From positions 2,054,197 to 2,118,196 of the forward strand of contig NC_060907.1 in the NCBI RefSeq assembly GCF_014805685.1: a stretch of DNA of 64,000 nucleotides, given 5' to 3'. This document shows, in pieces, positions 46,149-58,761 of this stretch; positions within the stretch are counted from its first letter, which is position 1, and each line of letters opens with the position of its first letter. This DNA is from Silurus meridionalis (taxonomy: Eukaryota > Chordata > Actinopteri > Siluriformes > Siluridae). The notes below the pieces were generated by a model that did no database searches, was not told the DNA's origin, and saw nothing but the letters and a program-made list of their open reading frames with translations. A program made the position numbers and the translations under genes.

Positions 46149-47340
46149 GGTCTTCATCAACCCAAACCACCAAACACATGCAGCACACAATCTTTAAACT
46201 TTATTTAAAGAGATTTACTTTTTTTTTTACAATAAAATTTAATATGTTAATGTACTTGGTAACATTTGTATAGAACAGGAAGTGTCAGTGGTGAATTGCC
46301 CTGTAGTCACATTAACAGGCTGGAGTGAGAAGGAGGGGATGTCTTGACTATTTCTGTGTTTTTTTACTTACTTGCCTTTAAAATTTAATAAATATTTTTA
46401 TACTAATGAATGCAAATGTAAAAAAAATACAATAAATGAAAACATCAAAATACTGAATGTACTGTAAAGAACAATTTATTAATGAATTACCACAGTGATC
46501 TGGAGCTGTTCATGATGGAGTGTCACAACAACCACTAGAGGGAGCACAGCAGGGGAAGTCATCAAGTAGGACTTATGCTGCAGGTCTACTGGAGATGTTT
46601 TCTCTTCATTAAAAGTCTTCTTTTCCTCATAGTGTCAGCCAATGGCGCATTCTTCAGGAGTTGCACTTTTGTGGTTGGTGCTTCCGAGGTCGCTTAAAGG
46701 TCCTACATACGCTTCCAGGTTTGGCAACATCTTGGAATCTGCTCTTCTGGAGAATCTTCTGTTCCATAGACCGTCCCACAATTCTTTTGGTCTACTTTGT
46801 AGTGGCTGCTTTTGGATTTTTATTTTTTTTTGGATTACAAGTTTGCCAATCCTCATTGCTCTGTTTGCCTGTTTCTGAATGTTTTTTTTTTTTTTGGACT
46901 GGGGTTTGTATCACCTTCTTTGCTCCTTTTGCCGGTTTCACCCTGGACTGCTCTGGTCAGTAACTGTCACATTGTAAAAGAAAAAGCCAAGCAGACTCAT
47001 CTGTCAGACTGTTCTTCCCAAAAATTATCAAGACCAGGCATAAACTTAGATTGACCAAACACTTAACCACTGAATCACTGTGAGCACATCCATTTTGTGC
47101 TGAGTGTAATATCTGTCCATGTGTGTGTACTCTACTCAGAGTAGAATATTTTAGGAAGTATCAGTAGTTTTACTTCAGTATGATATTTCCACACTGTTTC
47201 CACCTCAAAAAGAGCCACAGTAGCCTGCAGCAGGACGCAGTACAAAGATGCACATCATGAATGTGGCCAGCAGGTGTCACTATCACACACTGCAATAAAA
47301 AGCTTTGAGTAATTCCTAGATGCTGCATTTTTCTACAGCA
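46149..47340. other. Original upstream flank of unit C, then unclassified sequence
   Basis: 46149-46250 continues the promoter-side sequence interrupted by the DIRS insertion (GGTCTTCATCAACCCAAACC, homologous to about 60100-60130). 46600-46960 has a dispersed-repeat look (frame MLPNLEAYVGPLSDLGSTNH on minus) that I cannot classify. No host gene. Confidence 0.45.
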
Positions 47341-47344
47341 TTTG

Positions 47345-47575
47345 TAAATATTTGGTCTAGTGGTTAAGATGCAGCGCTCTCACTGCTGCGACCCGGGTTC
47401 AATTCCTGGTCAGGGAACCATCCCCAGCCACTCTCAGTGCCGGTCCCAAGCCCGGATAAATTGGGGAAGGTTGCGTTAGGAAGGGCATCCAGTGTAAAAC
47501 ATGCGCCAAATCAAACACGTGCGGAGGATCCGCTGTGGCGACCCCTAACGGGAGAAGCTGAAAGAAAGTTTTTAT
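47345..47575 (+). mobile_element. tRNA-Glu-derived SINE
   Basis: The head reads TGGTCTAGTGGTTAAGATGC...CTCTCACTGCTGCGACCCGG...GTTCAATTCCTGGTCAGG, close to tRNA-Glu. It is followed by a SINE body ending GGATCCGCTGTGGCGACCCC and AACGGGAGAAGCTGAAAGAA, a widespread fish SINE 3' end. Confidence 0.8.
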
Positions 47576-49930
47576 TTGAAAGCATTTAAAGGTAAATATT
47601 GGTTTTATGGCACTATGATACCAGTCACCAGGCAAACAGTTGAAAAAATTAAAGGGGGTCTAAAAAACTTTCTGAATGCACTTTATGCAAAGCTTTGGGT
47701 TGTTAAATAAAAAAAAAAAAGTATACATATTTATTTTTAATTTTCTTCTTTTTTTTTTCACAGATCTGCATATTTAAAATATTTATTCCTTAGTTTGCGC
47801 CAGCGCAACCAATACCCCAGTGTTCTCAGGTGTTAATGTTTAGCAATAGATTAAATAAAAAGGGAGAAGCGTAACCATGACATCATTCTAAAGCTCTAAG
47901 CCTCAAGCAGCGATTTCAGATCACTGTTTTTCAATGGAAAATGTATTTGCTGAATTTGTGTAAGCAGTACACACAAACAACATGCATAAAAATGCAGTAC
48001 TTAAACAATGATTGTAATAATGAGTCATAAATGCATTTACTGCTAATCCCAGTTTATTCAGAAAAATAATGGTCTATTGAACAACATGCTGTTAAGCATT
48101 TTTGCTCCAACCAAACAGTACTGTTGTCATTTAGATGGTTATTTGTTTGTTTTTCCACAGTACTTCAATTGGTGTATTGTTTATATATGTTTTGGAATAA
48201 TGTTCGCATAAAAAAACACCATCTTGATGGTAAGGAAAACAAATATGGATGGTAGAATATAGTGTTACAAAACAAATGGGACCACCCACAAAAAAACAGT
48301 AAAAGAGGCGGAATTTCTGGCTTCAGCATCCACTCTATATGCAGGTGCCGTGACGTTCTGCTCTGCATCACCTATCATTTTGAACCTTTTATTTCCATCC
48401 AGTAGCATCATGGAAACTAAATGTTTTATTGCCCATTTGTTTTTATGAGAGAAACGCTTGAAAAGTTTTACATGACTGTAAAACAATAGCTTTTTTCAAT
48501 ATTTAGTTTCATGTATTGAAATATGAAGAAAAAAATGTTTAATGCAGGAAATTTATATTAAAGGTAATTCTTCATCAATAGCTTAATATCTTGTGCAATA
48601 TCAACTTTGATTGATGGAAAGCTCAAAGTGTCTTCTTTCCAGAGATATCTAAATTGTGTATGTAGCACATTCCTATCAGGAACTGTTAACATTTAAATTT
48701 AAGCAGGGCATTTCAGCTGGGAGTCCCAAAAGCTGGTTAGCATATGCTTTACTGTACATGGGTTGAAGTGGAAGATTTCCTGCTTTAAAGCTCTGAACTT
48801 CAACCCTATTTAAGATAAATTAGTGTGAATTCTGACTGCACCCCAGGCCTCCTTATCTCACCTACATCAGTACCTAACATTACTACCACTCTCACAGCTA
48901 AATCTATCTCCACAAATCTGCACAAGAACACTTCTAAATCTAGTGGAACATTTTTCCAGAAGAGTGGAGAGAATTAGAACAGCAAATGTGGAATGTAATG
49001 CTAAAAAAACACATACCATACTTATGACCAGATGTCTGCAAACATATGGCAGTACAATATATATACAATACAATATACTGTCCACTATTCTAATATGTAA
49101 AATTAGTTAAAAAAATAAAACCTTATAAGTAGATTCGTACTGTGCTGATTTGATCCTCTTGTCTGAAGCCATGCAGAGCGAGCAGTGTGATAGGAAGACG
49201 TATCGCTTATTCTGTTCTGCATAAGCAACATGTATTATTTATATTTCCTCTTTTTTGCTGCATTGCTACAACAGAAATCTGTTTTTTATTTTTATTTATT
49301 ACTTTATAAATGAAATTTAACTGCAGGTCAGATTCACACTGAATATTTCTGATTTTGGAAAAAGGTTTCCATGCAGGCATTAACAAAAAATAACTTTTAA
49401 ATTCTAAAGTTTTCAAGAATCAACTACAGCATTATGCTGCTTCTTCATCCTATAGTCCATCCTGGTGCCATTTTGTACACAGAAGTGTTATGTGTCCAAC
49501 AGACACAAACATTTTTGCTTCTCTTTTTTGCTCTCTGTCTCCTTTTTGTCTTGGCTTTCCTCATCTGCAGGTGCAGGATCCAGTTATTGGTGCAGTTGGA
49601 GAATTTGCCGGACCACTCATGGAAGCAGATGTCAGCAAATAGTTGGGGCTTCTAGGTTTAAGCAGGAAAGTGGAAATGTGGAATGTGGAAAGTTCATGCT
49701 GTGATTAAAAACCCCTTTCTATAGTGTAATTCCTGAAAAAAATGGCAGGCAAGTGGCACCTGCTGTATTAGTGGACAGGTTAGGATGTACATATACAATT
49801 CACCACTTAACTGTTTCTAGTTTATGGATCCTGGCTGTTTGTTTCTTCGTCTCTTCCTACTTTTTTGTACAGAGTCCTGTTTCTAACTATTGTACATATT
49901 TGTATTATGGACGGGAAAGTAAATGGAAAG
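47576..49930. other. AT-rich region without recognisable features
   Basis: Short open frames only, none with family resemblance or splice context that I can support. No homology to the receptor unit noticed. Confidence 0.45.
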
Positions 49931-49934
49931 AAAA

Positions 49935-50115
49935 ACTATAACTGGTTCCTTTTCAGGAACGCGAGCTGCGTCAACAACGCTTTGGGAACATCAGGAACAC
50001 GGTGTCACCCCGCTGGTGAAACGGTGCTTTCCATTGGATGGATTACACACATGATTCAGAGAGTGGACAACGTGGAAGCGTTCCCTCAGGGAACCAGGGT
50101 TACATACGTAACCTG
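49935..50115 (+). mobile_element. Orphan DIRS-type terminus (diverged)
   Basis: GTTCCTTTTCAGGAACGCGA, GCTGCGTCAACAACGCTTTG, then ATTGGATGGATTACACACAT and CCCTCAGGGAACCAGGGTTA with CATACGTAACCTGG. The order and motifs match the DIRS termini at 41076 and 46148, but it is only about 180 bp long with no coding region, and represents a different subfamily. Confidence 0.65.
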
Positions 50116-51230
50116 GAGATGTTGTTGCTTATGTCCTTTTTCTTCCAGCAAACATAACAAAAACACCAGATGTTAATCCCCAAACCCTACACTTAACATA
50201 CATTATTAATATCCAATCATCTCACTGACCTATTGTCAATTAATTTAATTAGTTTCAAAATGTTTCTCTGTCTGTTTAATTTTATTAACACTTTTCTATG
50301 TTCTATTGTAAATAAAATATGACTTTGAATATTTCAATCATTGCATTCTGGTTTTATTTATTTATTTATTTATTTTACTTTTTTGGAAATGTGGTTATAT
50401 TTCTGATTCTTGAGCGGCTGAATTATGGCTGATGTGTAGTAAGGATGGTGTGACAAATAAAAGAAAGTGCACAATTTTAGACTTTTATTTATTCTTTATT
50501 TAATATTAAAAAAAAAAAAAAAAAAAGCATTTTGCCTTTAAAAAAATCTTGACAGCTCTTCCTTCAGGGTGAATGAGTCACGTGAGAAGGTGGTCATGGA
50601 GAGAAACACACCAGTTATAGGATCTAAACACACCAACATTCACCCAGATACTGAAGTAAAAAGAATAAAGAAATATATAAATACATACATTTAAATGAAC
50701 GAATTTAAATACACACTGCAAATTAACACTCCAGAGTTCACATGATAAACACTACAAACAAAAATAAGAAAAAAAGTAGCAAATGTAATATTGAAATGTA
50801 AATATATTTAAGCTTGTGATTAAATATTATATATAAATTGTGTCATACAAATGAGCAAAAGCAATTATTCTAAAGCATATTTCAGGTAACTGATATTATT
50901 CTGGACTGTTGGCTGATTTTTCACTCCTTAGTGAAGAAGGAATTTTAGGAAACAAGTTTGTTTTTATTTTGAACAAAGCTAATTGGTTTAAAAATCCAAT
51001 CCTAAATTTGATTGGTCTTTCAACTGGGTTCTGAGTTAGTGGGCGGAGATTGTTATCTCTATCTAAATATCTCTGACTGACAGCTTACAGTTGAATCCTG
51101 GTAATATTTACACTTATACAATATCCTCTTATTCACTTTTTTACATTACATTAATTAAAATCTGTTGGTTTTTACACAGCGAGGGTCCAGAAGACATCAG
51201 AAGATCTAAAACTGGATTTATAGTGTAATA
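50116..51230. other. AT-rich intergenic region downstream of unit D
   Basis: Contains poly-A near 50508-50526 and no gene. From about 51232 the sequence becomes homologous to the 3' flank of unit A (about 4237 onward). Confidence 0.45.
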
Positions 51231-51861
51231 ATTCTCAGGCTGATTTTGTGACACACAAACTTCAGAAACAACAAACAACATCAGAAACAAACTGATTGTT
51301 CGCTGAGGTAAAATCTGAAGTCCTACAGCCCATAATGCAACACGCTGACCAGTAGATGATGAAGTGCCACTGTTCTGTTATGAGCTGCATTTATAAATGA
51401 GTCACTGAAGTTTCTAGAAGCTTTAAACTAAAACCAGGTGGAAGTTGGTGATGCTGATGTTGGATAAACAGGTAAATTCTGTTCATTTCATGTTGCTGTA
51501 GATCACACTGAGATCCTCAGCATTGGAAGACCTACAGAAAGAGAGTAAATGATCACACTAAGATCCAGCAGAAGATCTTTTCCAGATCTGTTAGATTGAA
51601 GGAAACAGAGCAGCTCTTCTCACCTGTCATCAGCACCAGTGCGTGTAAATTTAACACTAGCGTACTGAACCTCGTCCTCCCCAGAGGCAGAAGTGATTGC
51701 AGCAGAACTTCCAGCATCCCCGAGATCAACAGCACGCTGGCGTACAACTTTAGCATACAGGACTTCATCCTGTTTGGCCGAGGCTGAACCAGATGCAGCG
51801 TTGACTCTATTCACAGCTACATTTTCATAAAAATCCTGAGGAGGAGAGCATGAGATCACAG

Positions 51862-52090
51862 ATCAGAATCAGAATCAGGTTTATTGGCCAAGTTTGTTGA
51901 CACACACAAGGAATTTGGTTCCAGCTGTTAGTGACTCACATATTACAGACATAAATAACACTATACATTCAGCTTGGACTTTACAAGACAAAACAGACAA
52001 TGTGACACAATATAGACAGTATGAGTACGAGAGACAGAGAGGTGGCAAACATCTAACTTTATATCACAGCACTGTTAAATTCTGGATTGT
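51862..52090. repeat. Dispersed repeat in tail intron of unit D
   Basis: Homologue of 4845-5110 (CAGAATCAGGTTTATTGGCC, then short ACACACAC, then AAGGAATTTGGTTCCAGCTG). The dinucleotide tract is short here. Confidence 0.55.
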
Positions 52091-54323
52091 GATTGGTCAG
52101 AAGGTGTTTATTTATTTTTAATAACAGCAGATCTTTTACTTGTTCTAATGTCAATGCTGAATTTTGTCCTACGAATTTCAAGAGATAAAAAAGTGATTGA
52201 TTTTTAATGACTTTCCACAACATGTATGTAACTGCAAATGGACAAAAATGATGTTTAATAAAACTTATTGGTGAAAGAGAAATAAAACTCTTGGAAATGT
52301 GCTGTTATTGGAATATAATCTTCAACTACAAGAAGGTAACAGTTCCTCTGCCTTATTACATTATGCTGTTGTTTAATATTTTACTGTGAAAGCAGCACAT
52401 GACATACAAACACAAGTCAACAATTATCTGTACACTTTTTTACCTCTTTCACACTTTGGTCAATTCTTTTATTTTTCCTGCTGATAAACAAAAACAAAAA
52501 ACAATATTGAACAAAATATCAGCATTGAACAAAATCTGTTCACATTTTTATAACTGTAGTTTTAATTATTTGATAAATGATAAATGATCCTGTATTTTCT
52601 CACCTTTTACACAAGATGATGACACCAATGACACAAACACACACAACCCCAACACCCCCAACACCTGCATACACACCTACACTCTGATCTACTGTGTGGA
52701 AATATAATGTTATAATGAATCAGTGTTAAATATTATACAGTGTAATTCTGATTTATAGATTTATATCATCTCTCTTACTGGTTATAGTGATGGACACTGC
52801 AGCTGATCTCTCAGAGCCGAGTTTATTCTGAACCTCACAGTAGTACAGTCCACTCTGTAGAGCTCTGTAACTCTGTCCTGATCCTACACGTGATGATCCA
52901 TTCTCCTTAAACCAGGTGTAGGTCTCCACAGGTGGGTTACTGTCACTGCTGCAGGTCAGAGTTACTGAACTTCCCTCCACAATCTCACCAGAGGGACTGA
53001 TGGACACGTTCTTTGGAGGATCTAAAATCGGTTAATAAGTAAGAAATACAATTATAATAGTTTTATCTTGTATTGCTAGTAAGAAAATATTCAGCTTTAA
53101 CTTACACAGAACATTCAGAGTTACACTGGTGGAGTTCTGATGCCCGACTTCATTACTGCACATGCACTTGTACTCTCCACTGTCTTCAGAACTGATCTTA
53201 GAGATGGTGAAGTTCTTTCCTTTCCCCACTGAAGTTATCCCCTTAAACCAGGTGTAGGTCTCCACAGGTGGGTTTGCATCACTGCTGCAGGTCAGAGTCA
53301 CTGAACTGCCCTCCACAATCTCACCAGAGAGACTGATAGAGATTCTTTGGAGGATCTAAAGAGTTCCATGATAAGAGTGAAGAAAGCAGTTCAGTGTCAT
53401 AATTAATGTTTTTGTTATCTTTCATCAAGGCATTTAACCATTTTAGCACAAACCACTCATCAACTTCAAAATTATTTTGAGGATCTTTTTTATTAGGATA
53501 AATAATTCACATCTTGTCTCTAAAACTAAAAAATGGGATTCAGTCTAAAGTTTTTTTTTATCATATCAATGTTTCCGAAATGCATAAAACAAAACTAAAA
53601 ATCCACAACTAACCAAGACAGAAAATCACACAGGTGTAAAATTTCAATCCCATTATACATTTTTGTAGGCAAAGTGTAACATGTGCTTCCTTTCATGTGG
53701 GGACGTTTTTAAAACACTCAACAGGACAATGCAATAAGACAGCATTTTAAAGACCAAACTCAGTAAACACATTAATAAAAAAGCAGACTATGTACAGACA
53801 AGCACAAGAGTCCAGAATACGAATATTATTATAATAATAATAATAATAATATGAATATAAAACATTTAATTACACGTTAATCGTTTTTCTACTACAGACT
53901 ATTAAAGAAAAATCTTAACGTGGTTTAATGAGATAAGAGCATTTTTAAAAGACTAAAACTCAACTAAACTGTTTGTACACAATATGATTTATTATTAATG
54001 TGTTTACTGAGTTTAGTCTTTTAAAATCTCTGTATTATCACATTAAGCCATGTTAAGCTTTTTCACGTTAGGCGTTTTAGAACGTCCCTTCCATGTGAAC
54101 TTCTGGACTGTTGGTCAGAAATTTATGTGGCATCTTCAAGTCTACACCATCAAGCAGCACAAAATACATTTACCTTCTCACTGAACTTGTTTTTACAAAA
54201 TCATTAATCACACACTCAAAGTTACTGTAATTACTAAATGTAAAGTTCCATCAAGGGTTCAGGTGAAGATGTTCAGTCACTCCATAGTGTTTTGTTTAAT
54301 AGATAAAATTTCAGCTGTGCATC

Positions 54324-55994
54324 TGTCAGGGATCCACCTGCCACACCCCCTTTGGTGGCTCTCCAGGCATAACCACGCACACCTGGAGCTCGTTGTCACT
54401 CATGCCGCCACTCTCTCTGAAGCTCCAGGCCTAACTATGCACACCTGAAGCTCATCATCACTCCACCCCGCTCCTACATAAACCCATCCCTCACATTCAC
54501 TCCCCGTTCATTATTGAATGTGTTAGACGCTACGTACTGTGTGAATGGGTGCTTTGTTTTATTCTTGGTTTTCCATTCCGTTCGGACTCCACTATACGGT
54601 ACCGGCTGCGCTTCTTCTCCCCACGCATCCCGGATCAGGACTTGTGTGAGTGCGTGTGTGTTTGTGCACGCGTGTGTGAGTGTTTGTGTATATGTGACCT
54701 GTTGAATGTCTTTAAAATGAAGACAAATAGACATGCATAAATAAAGGGTGCATTTTAAATCTGAAGACACGCCCCCTGCTGTGGAGTTGCGCTTTGAGCA
54801 CACCTGTGCTACGTAATTATGTCGGCGTGTTTGTGGCTTTATAAAAAGCACAGTTGAGTGGGACACTTTGATTTCTTTCTTATCTGTAGGCTGGGTGGCT
54901 AGAAAAGGTATTTATTCTTCTACTTTCCTGGTGCTTTCCCCTGGTGAGTCGCTTGTTTTATTTTATTAGTTGCTAATCATGGTCTGAATGTGTTTGTAGG
55001 GAGGGGTGCATGAACGCAGGTAGCATAAAGTGATAATAGTTTAACCCCGTTTGTGAGGTAATAACTTTATTGTGGGTTATTTTGGGGAAGGGGGAAACTG
55101 TTTGAAATGTTTTTTGTTTTTGTTTTTTTTAGGTACGGCCAAAGAGCGCTAGCTGCTGTTTTGTTTATGTTTTGTATATGCTTTTACACACCGTTTAATA
55201 AACCTGAATTAGCTTGTTGGGTTACAGGTTGGACCAAGCGGACGTCGCGGTTGTAAACCGCTGTATTACTGAGTGTTTTAAAAGATTATTCTGCGCAGCG
55301 GTTCTGTGCTATGTTTGAGTAAGGACTTGGATATTTATCTCCTGTGCAGATGTATTACATTAACAGACTTGGTATTTTTGCTCCGTGAGCCGCTTGGACG
55401 CTTTTTAAATATTAATCGGGAGTTAATTGTTTTTCTCTTTAAAGTGTGTATAAGTGTAAGTACCATTTACATAACTATTTCCACATGTAACTATCTGATG
55501 AGCGGTGATTTTTGAGACTTAAACAGAAGGGAAGTTTGTTTGTGTGTTTTGGGTTTATTTTTGGTCTATTCTTGTTTTTTGAGAATTATGCACTGATTTG
55601 TTGTGTGCTCTGTCCCTTCTGTTAAAGAGGATGTAATCTAGTCTCTCCGATTGTGGGTAAATAACTGTTAAGCTGTAAATGGTATTTTAAAATATTTTTA
55701 AGCATTCTTTTGTTTAATAAATTTGCACTATTTTTGTAAAGTCACATCTGTCTTTAATCCCTTCCGAACCAGCAGGGTCCTTCATACTTTTGTAACTTTT
55801 TTTGGTTTAATTATTCTTTTGGGTTCAATCTATTTTCCTGGGTGAATAAATAACCCAGGTGGCGTAGTCGGTTCCTTATTTATTTTTAATACCTTTTAAC
55901 CAAGGGTTACATATATCTCTCCCTCACTTTTGTCAATAAAACCTGAGCGAGCTGTACTCCGGCTTCCGCCTCCCGTTTTACTCACACCCTGACA
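54324..55994 (+). mobile_element. Solo LTR with 5-bp TSD, interrupted by a second LTR
   Basis: Starts TGTCAGGGATCC, ends CTCACACCCTGACA (inverted TGTCAGGG/CCCTGACA), flanked by perfect GCATC duplications (54319-54323 and 55995-55999). Unit A keeps the empty site near 9192 (CTGTGCATCAATATG). Same family as 8150-8654. Without the nested element it is about 450 bp. Confidence 0.88.
54693..55911 (+). mobile_element. Nested solo LTR-like element (1219 bp)
   Basis: Starts TGTGACC and ends GGTTACA, flanked by TATA on both sides (54689-54692, 55912-55915). A TATA box (GGCTTTATAAAAAGCACAG near 54835) and AATAAA-type signals near 55195 and 55717 support an LTR. No internal coding region. It splits the older LTR at a site that is uninterrupted in the copy at 8150-8654. 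Confidence 0.7.
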
Positions 55995-56580
55995 GCATCA
56001 ATATGAATCTGTATGCAGAACACGGTGTGTTTAGGAAGAAAGTACGTGTGGTAACAGAGTGTAAATGGAGGGTGGAGTCAGGAGAAGTGAGTGATAAGGA
56101 TCCCACACCAGTACGTGTATGTTTTAGTTCATGAAAAGTGAAATCACGAGAATGAACATTAAGATTCCAGTTTGCTTTAAGCTCCATTTCATTATTTTTA
56201 TTTTGTATTGTTTTACTTTATTAAATACTGAGTTATAAGTAATAATAAAGTAAATAAAACTCACATCTGACACTGAGGTATTGAGCAGGAGATGGGAGAT
56301 GTTCAGATCCTCTTACAGCACAGTTATAACTGCCTGCATCCTCACTGCTGACCCTCTGCAGGTGGAGTTCGTTGCTCTTGAAGGTGTTTGTGGTTAAATC
56401 GTGTGTTTTTGTACCAGATGAATGTTGGATCAGTCAGACTGCAGGTGGTTTTACAGGTCAGATTGACTGATTCTCCCTCTGTCACTTCTGCAGGAGCGAT
56501 CAGCTGAAGATCTTATACAATGAGAGAAACATTAAATCTGCATCAGTGAATAATCACCTGCTCATTTACCTCAATCACCC

Positions 56581-56584
<4 letters not shown>

Positions 56585-56672
<88 letters not shown>
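56585..56672. repeat. (TG)n microsatellite, long allele
   Basis: About 44 TG units in the V-D2 intron of unit D, the longest of the three paralogous tracts. Confidence 0.9.
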
Positions 56673-56674
<2 letters not shown>

Positions 56675-56858
56675 CAGTGGTAAACTGTCTGCTTTGTGTT
56701 TTTTTTTTTTTTTGCTTTCTATGTAATGATAATTAAATTATTATGAACCAGAAATAAATTACAACAAAATCATGTAAATAAATCTCAATATAAATTATTA
56801 ATTCTAAAGTTTTCTTACATTTACCATGAATTAAACCAGATCTATTTTATTATATCTG

Positions 56859-57160
56859 ATGAAAGTAGTGGATCCTCACTGTTCTCGAGCTGGGGGACGT
56901 ATAAAGGGACCCTGAAAAGACAGTGAGATGGAGAACTTTTGGCCCCAATTACTGCTGGTTCTCTCCCTTATTCTCTCACTCTAAACAAAGACGGCAGCAG
57001 CTGAGAGGATTCCTGCCAGACCCTCGCCGAAGGAGACTGTGACAGAGCCGTCTCAGGAATCACAGCCAAATATATGGAGTACCACCAGAGCGTCTCTCCC
57101 CCAAATAAACACACGAGTAAATCCCCGAGTCTGGTGTCTGTGTTCTGCCCGTCGCTTTAC
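56859..57160 (+). mobile_element. Possible LTR-derived insertion
   Basis: GC-richer island absent from unit B at the same place, with ACGTATAAAGGGACC (TATA-like), an AAATAAACA signal near 57100, and a GTCTGGTGTCTGTGTTCTGC end typical of an LTR 3' part. Boundaries and family uncertain. Confidence 0.4.
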
Positions 57161-57977
57161 TGTTTATTTATTACTTTTATTTATTTGTTTTATTTCAATG
57201 TTTACAATTTTTTTTTCCGCTAATTAGAACATTGAGCAGACAATCTTCTGTAAATCATCTGAACTACAAGCAGAACATTTATCAGATCCGCAAGTAAATG
57301 TGTGTCTGTGTTTGTAATTTGAGTGAATCAGAGTTTTGTGGTGTTTCATGAAAACAGTAATTCAGTAAAAACATGTTTGAGTTTTAATTCATCTGTTACA
57401 AAACTCCTGTAGCTAAAAGGAGATTATGGTCTGAGTGACACATGTAGAGAATAAGATGATTTTATTTACCTGTAACTCTGAGTGTAATTCCAGATTTACC
57501 CTGATATTTATCTTTAGTTGTTATGAATCTGAAATAGTACTTGTGTTCATCTGATTTCTTCACATCACTCAGTCTGAGGGAGAAGTGATTCTGTTTATCT
57601 CCTAAATACTCCACTCTGCCTGAGTAACCTGATTCATTACTCAGATCAGTCGGCTCTACACCTGGAACTGGGTTTATAAACCAAAACCTGTTTGTCACTT
57701 TATTATCTGTTGGATGTGTGTAAGTGGCCTCCATAACCACTGTAGATCCTTTTACAGCACAGAGATGTAGTTTGCTGTATTTCACACTCCATTGATTCCC
57801 AAGAGCTCCTGAAACATGACACATGAAAGAGGTGATTAGAGATCATTATCCTGAGCCCCATAAAACACTGAGTTATTTTACAGCTTCTCTTCTCTCCTCT
57901 GGAACTCCGGGGCAGAAAAATACAAACTATTCTTTACTACTGGAAGGAAACTGTGCAGGATTTAGACACAGGGGTGT

Positions 57978-57978
57978 G

Positions 57979-58022
<44 letters not shown>
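57978..58022. repeat. (ATT)n microsatellite
   Basis: Trinucleotide tract in the leader-V intron of unit D; absent from A. Confidence 0.9.
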
Positions 58023-58024
<2 letters not shown>

Positions 58025-58726
58025 TGTTTGTTAATATTAAATTTCAGTCTCTGATCTAAAATCAGCACGAGCCACAACTGACTCACACTTTAATAAAACA
58101 TTTACCACTGAATAATGTACAGAATACAAATATTTATTATATTTCTATTTCTACACTTTTTGTCATTTTTGCATGAATAATCAAAATGTTATTTCTACAA
58201 GGTAAATTGTGATTATGACTATATAATATTTAGCTGGTTGAATATTTCGTGTCTCTGGTGTGTGTAGCTCTGATTTTTATGTAGATGTGCACTGATGCAT
58301 GATAGCAGATGCAAGAAACTCATGCTCTGACTGCATTCACTTTGTGGTGACTGGCGCTAATATGCTTATGTGTGCACTAAACACTGCTGCAAATGGAGGA
58401 AGAGGGTGAATTCTGACAAGGACGAAAATGTAGCACTCACCTGAGATCATCAGGAGGAAGATCAGAAACAATTGAGCACCATTTTGAGGGACATCATTAC
58501 TAAAGGTTCTAAAGAAAAATGTTTTAAATTAAAAAATTACTGGAAAAAGAAAAAAAATTGCTAAAACCATTGTTTTTTTTTTTATTTCACAAAAATATAA
58601 GTTACTCTTGAATTAATTTCAGATGGAAGGAGTCTTCAGTATCAGAGCTTTGTAACAGTCAAATCTGTAAAATATTCAGGACAGAGGCGTTTACACCTAT
58701 TTTTATAACTGACAGAGAGAAAAAAG

Positions 58727-58761
<35 letters not shown>

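Noticed and set aside
46635..46963. Frames on both strands that might be a host exon
   Set aside because: Repeat-like, no splice context, poly-T runs inside; cannot be tied to a gene.
57039..57227. 62-codon frame with hydrophobic C-terminus
   Set aside because: Runs from an LTR-like insertion into AT-rich intron; no homologue in other units.
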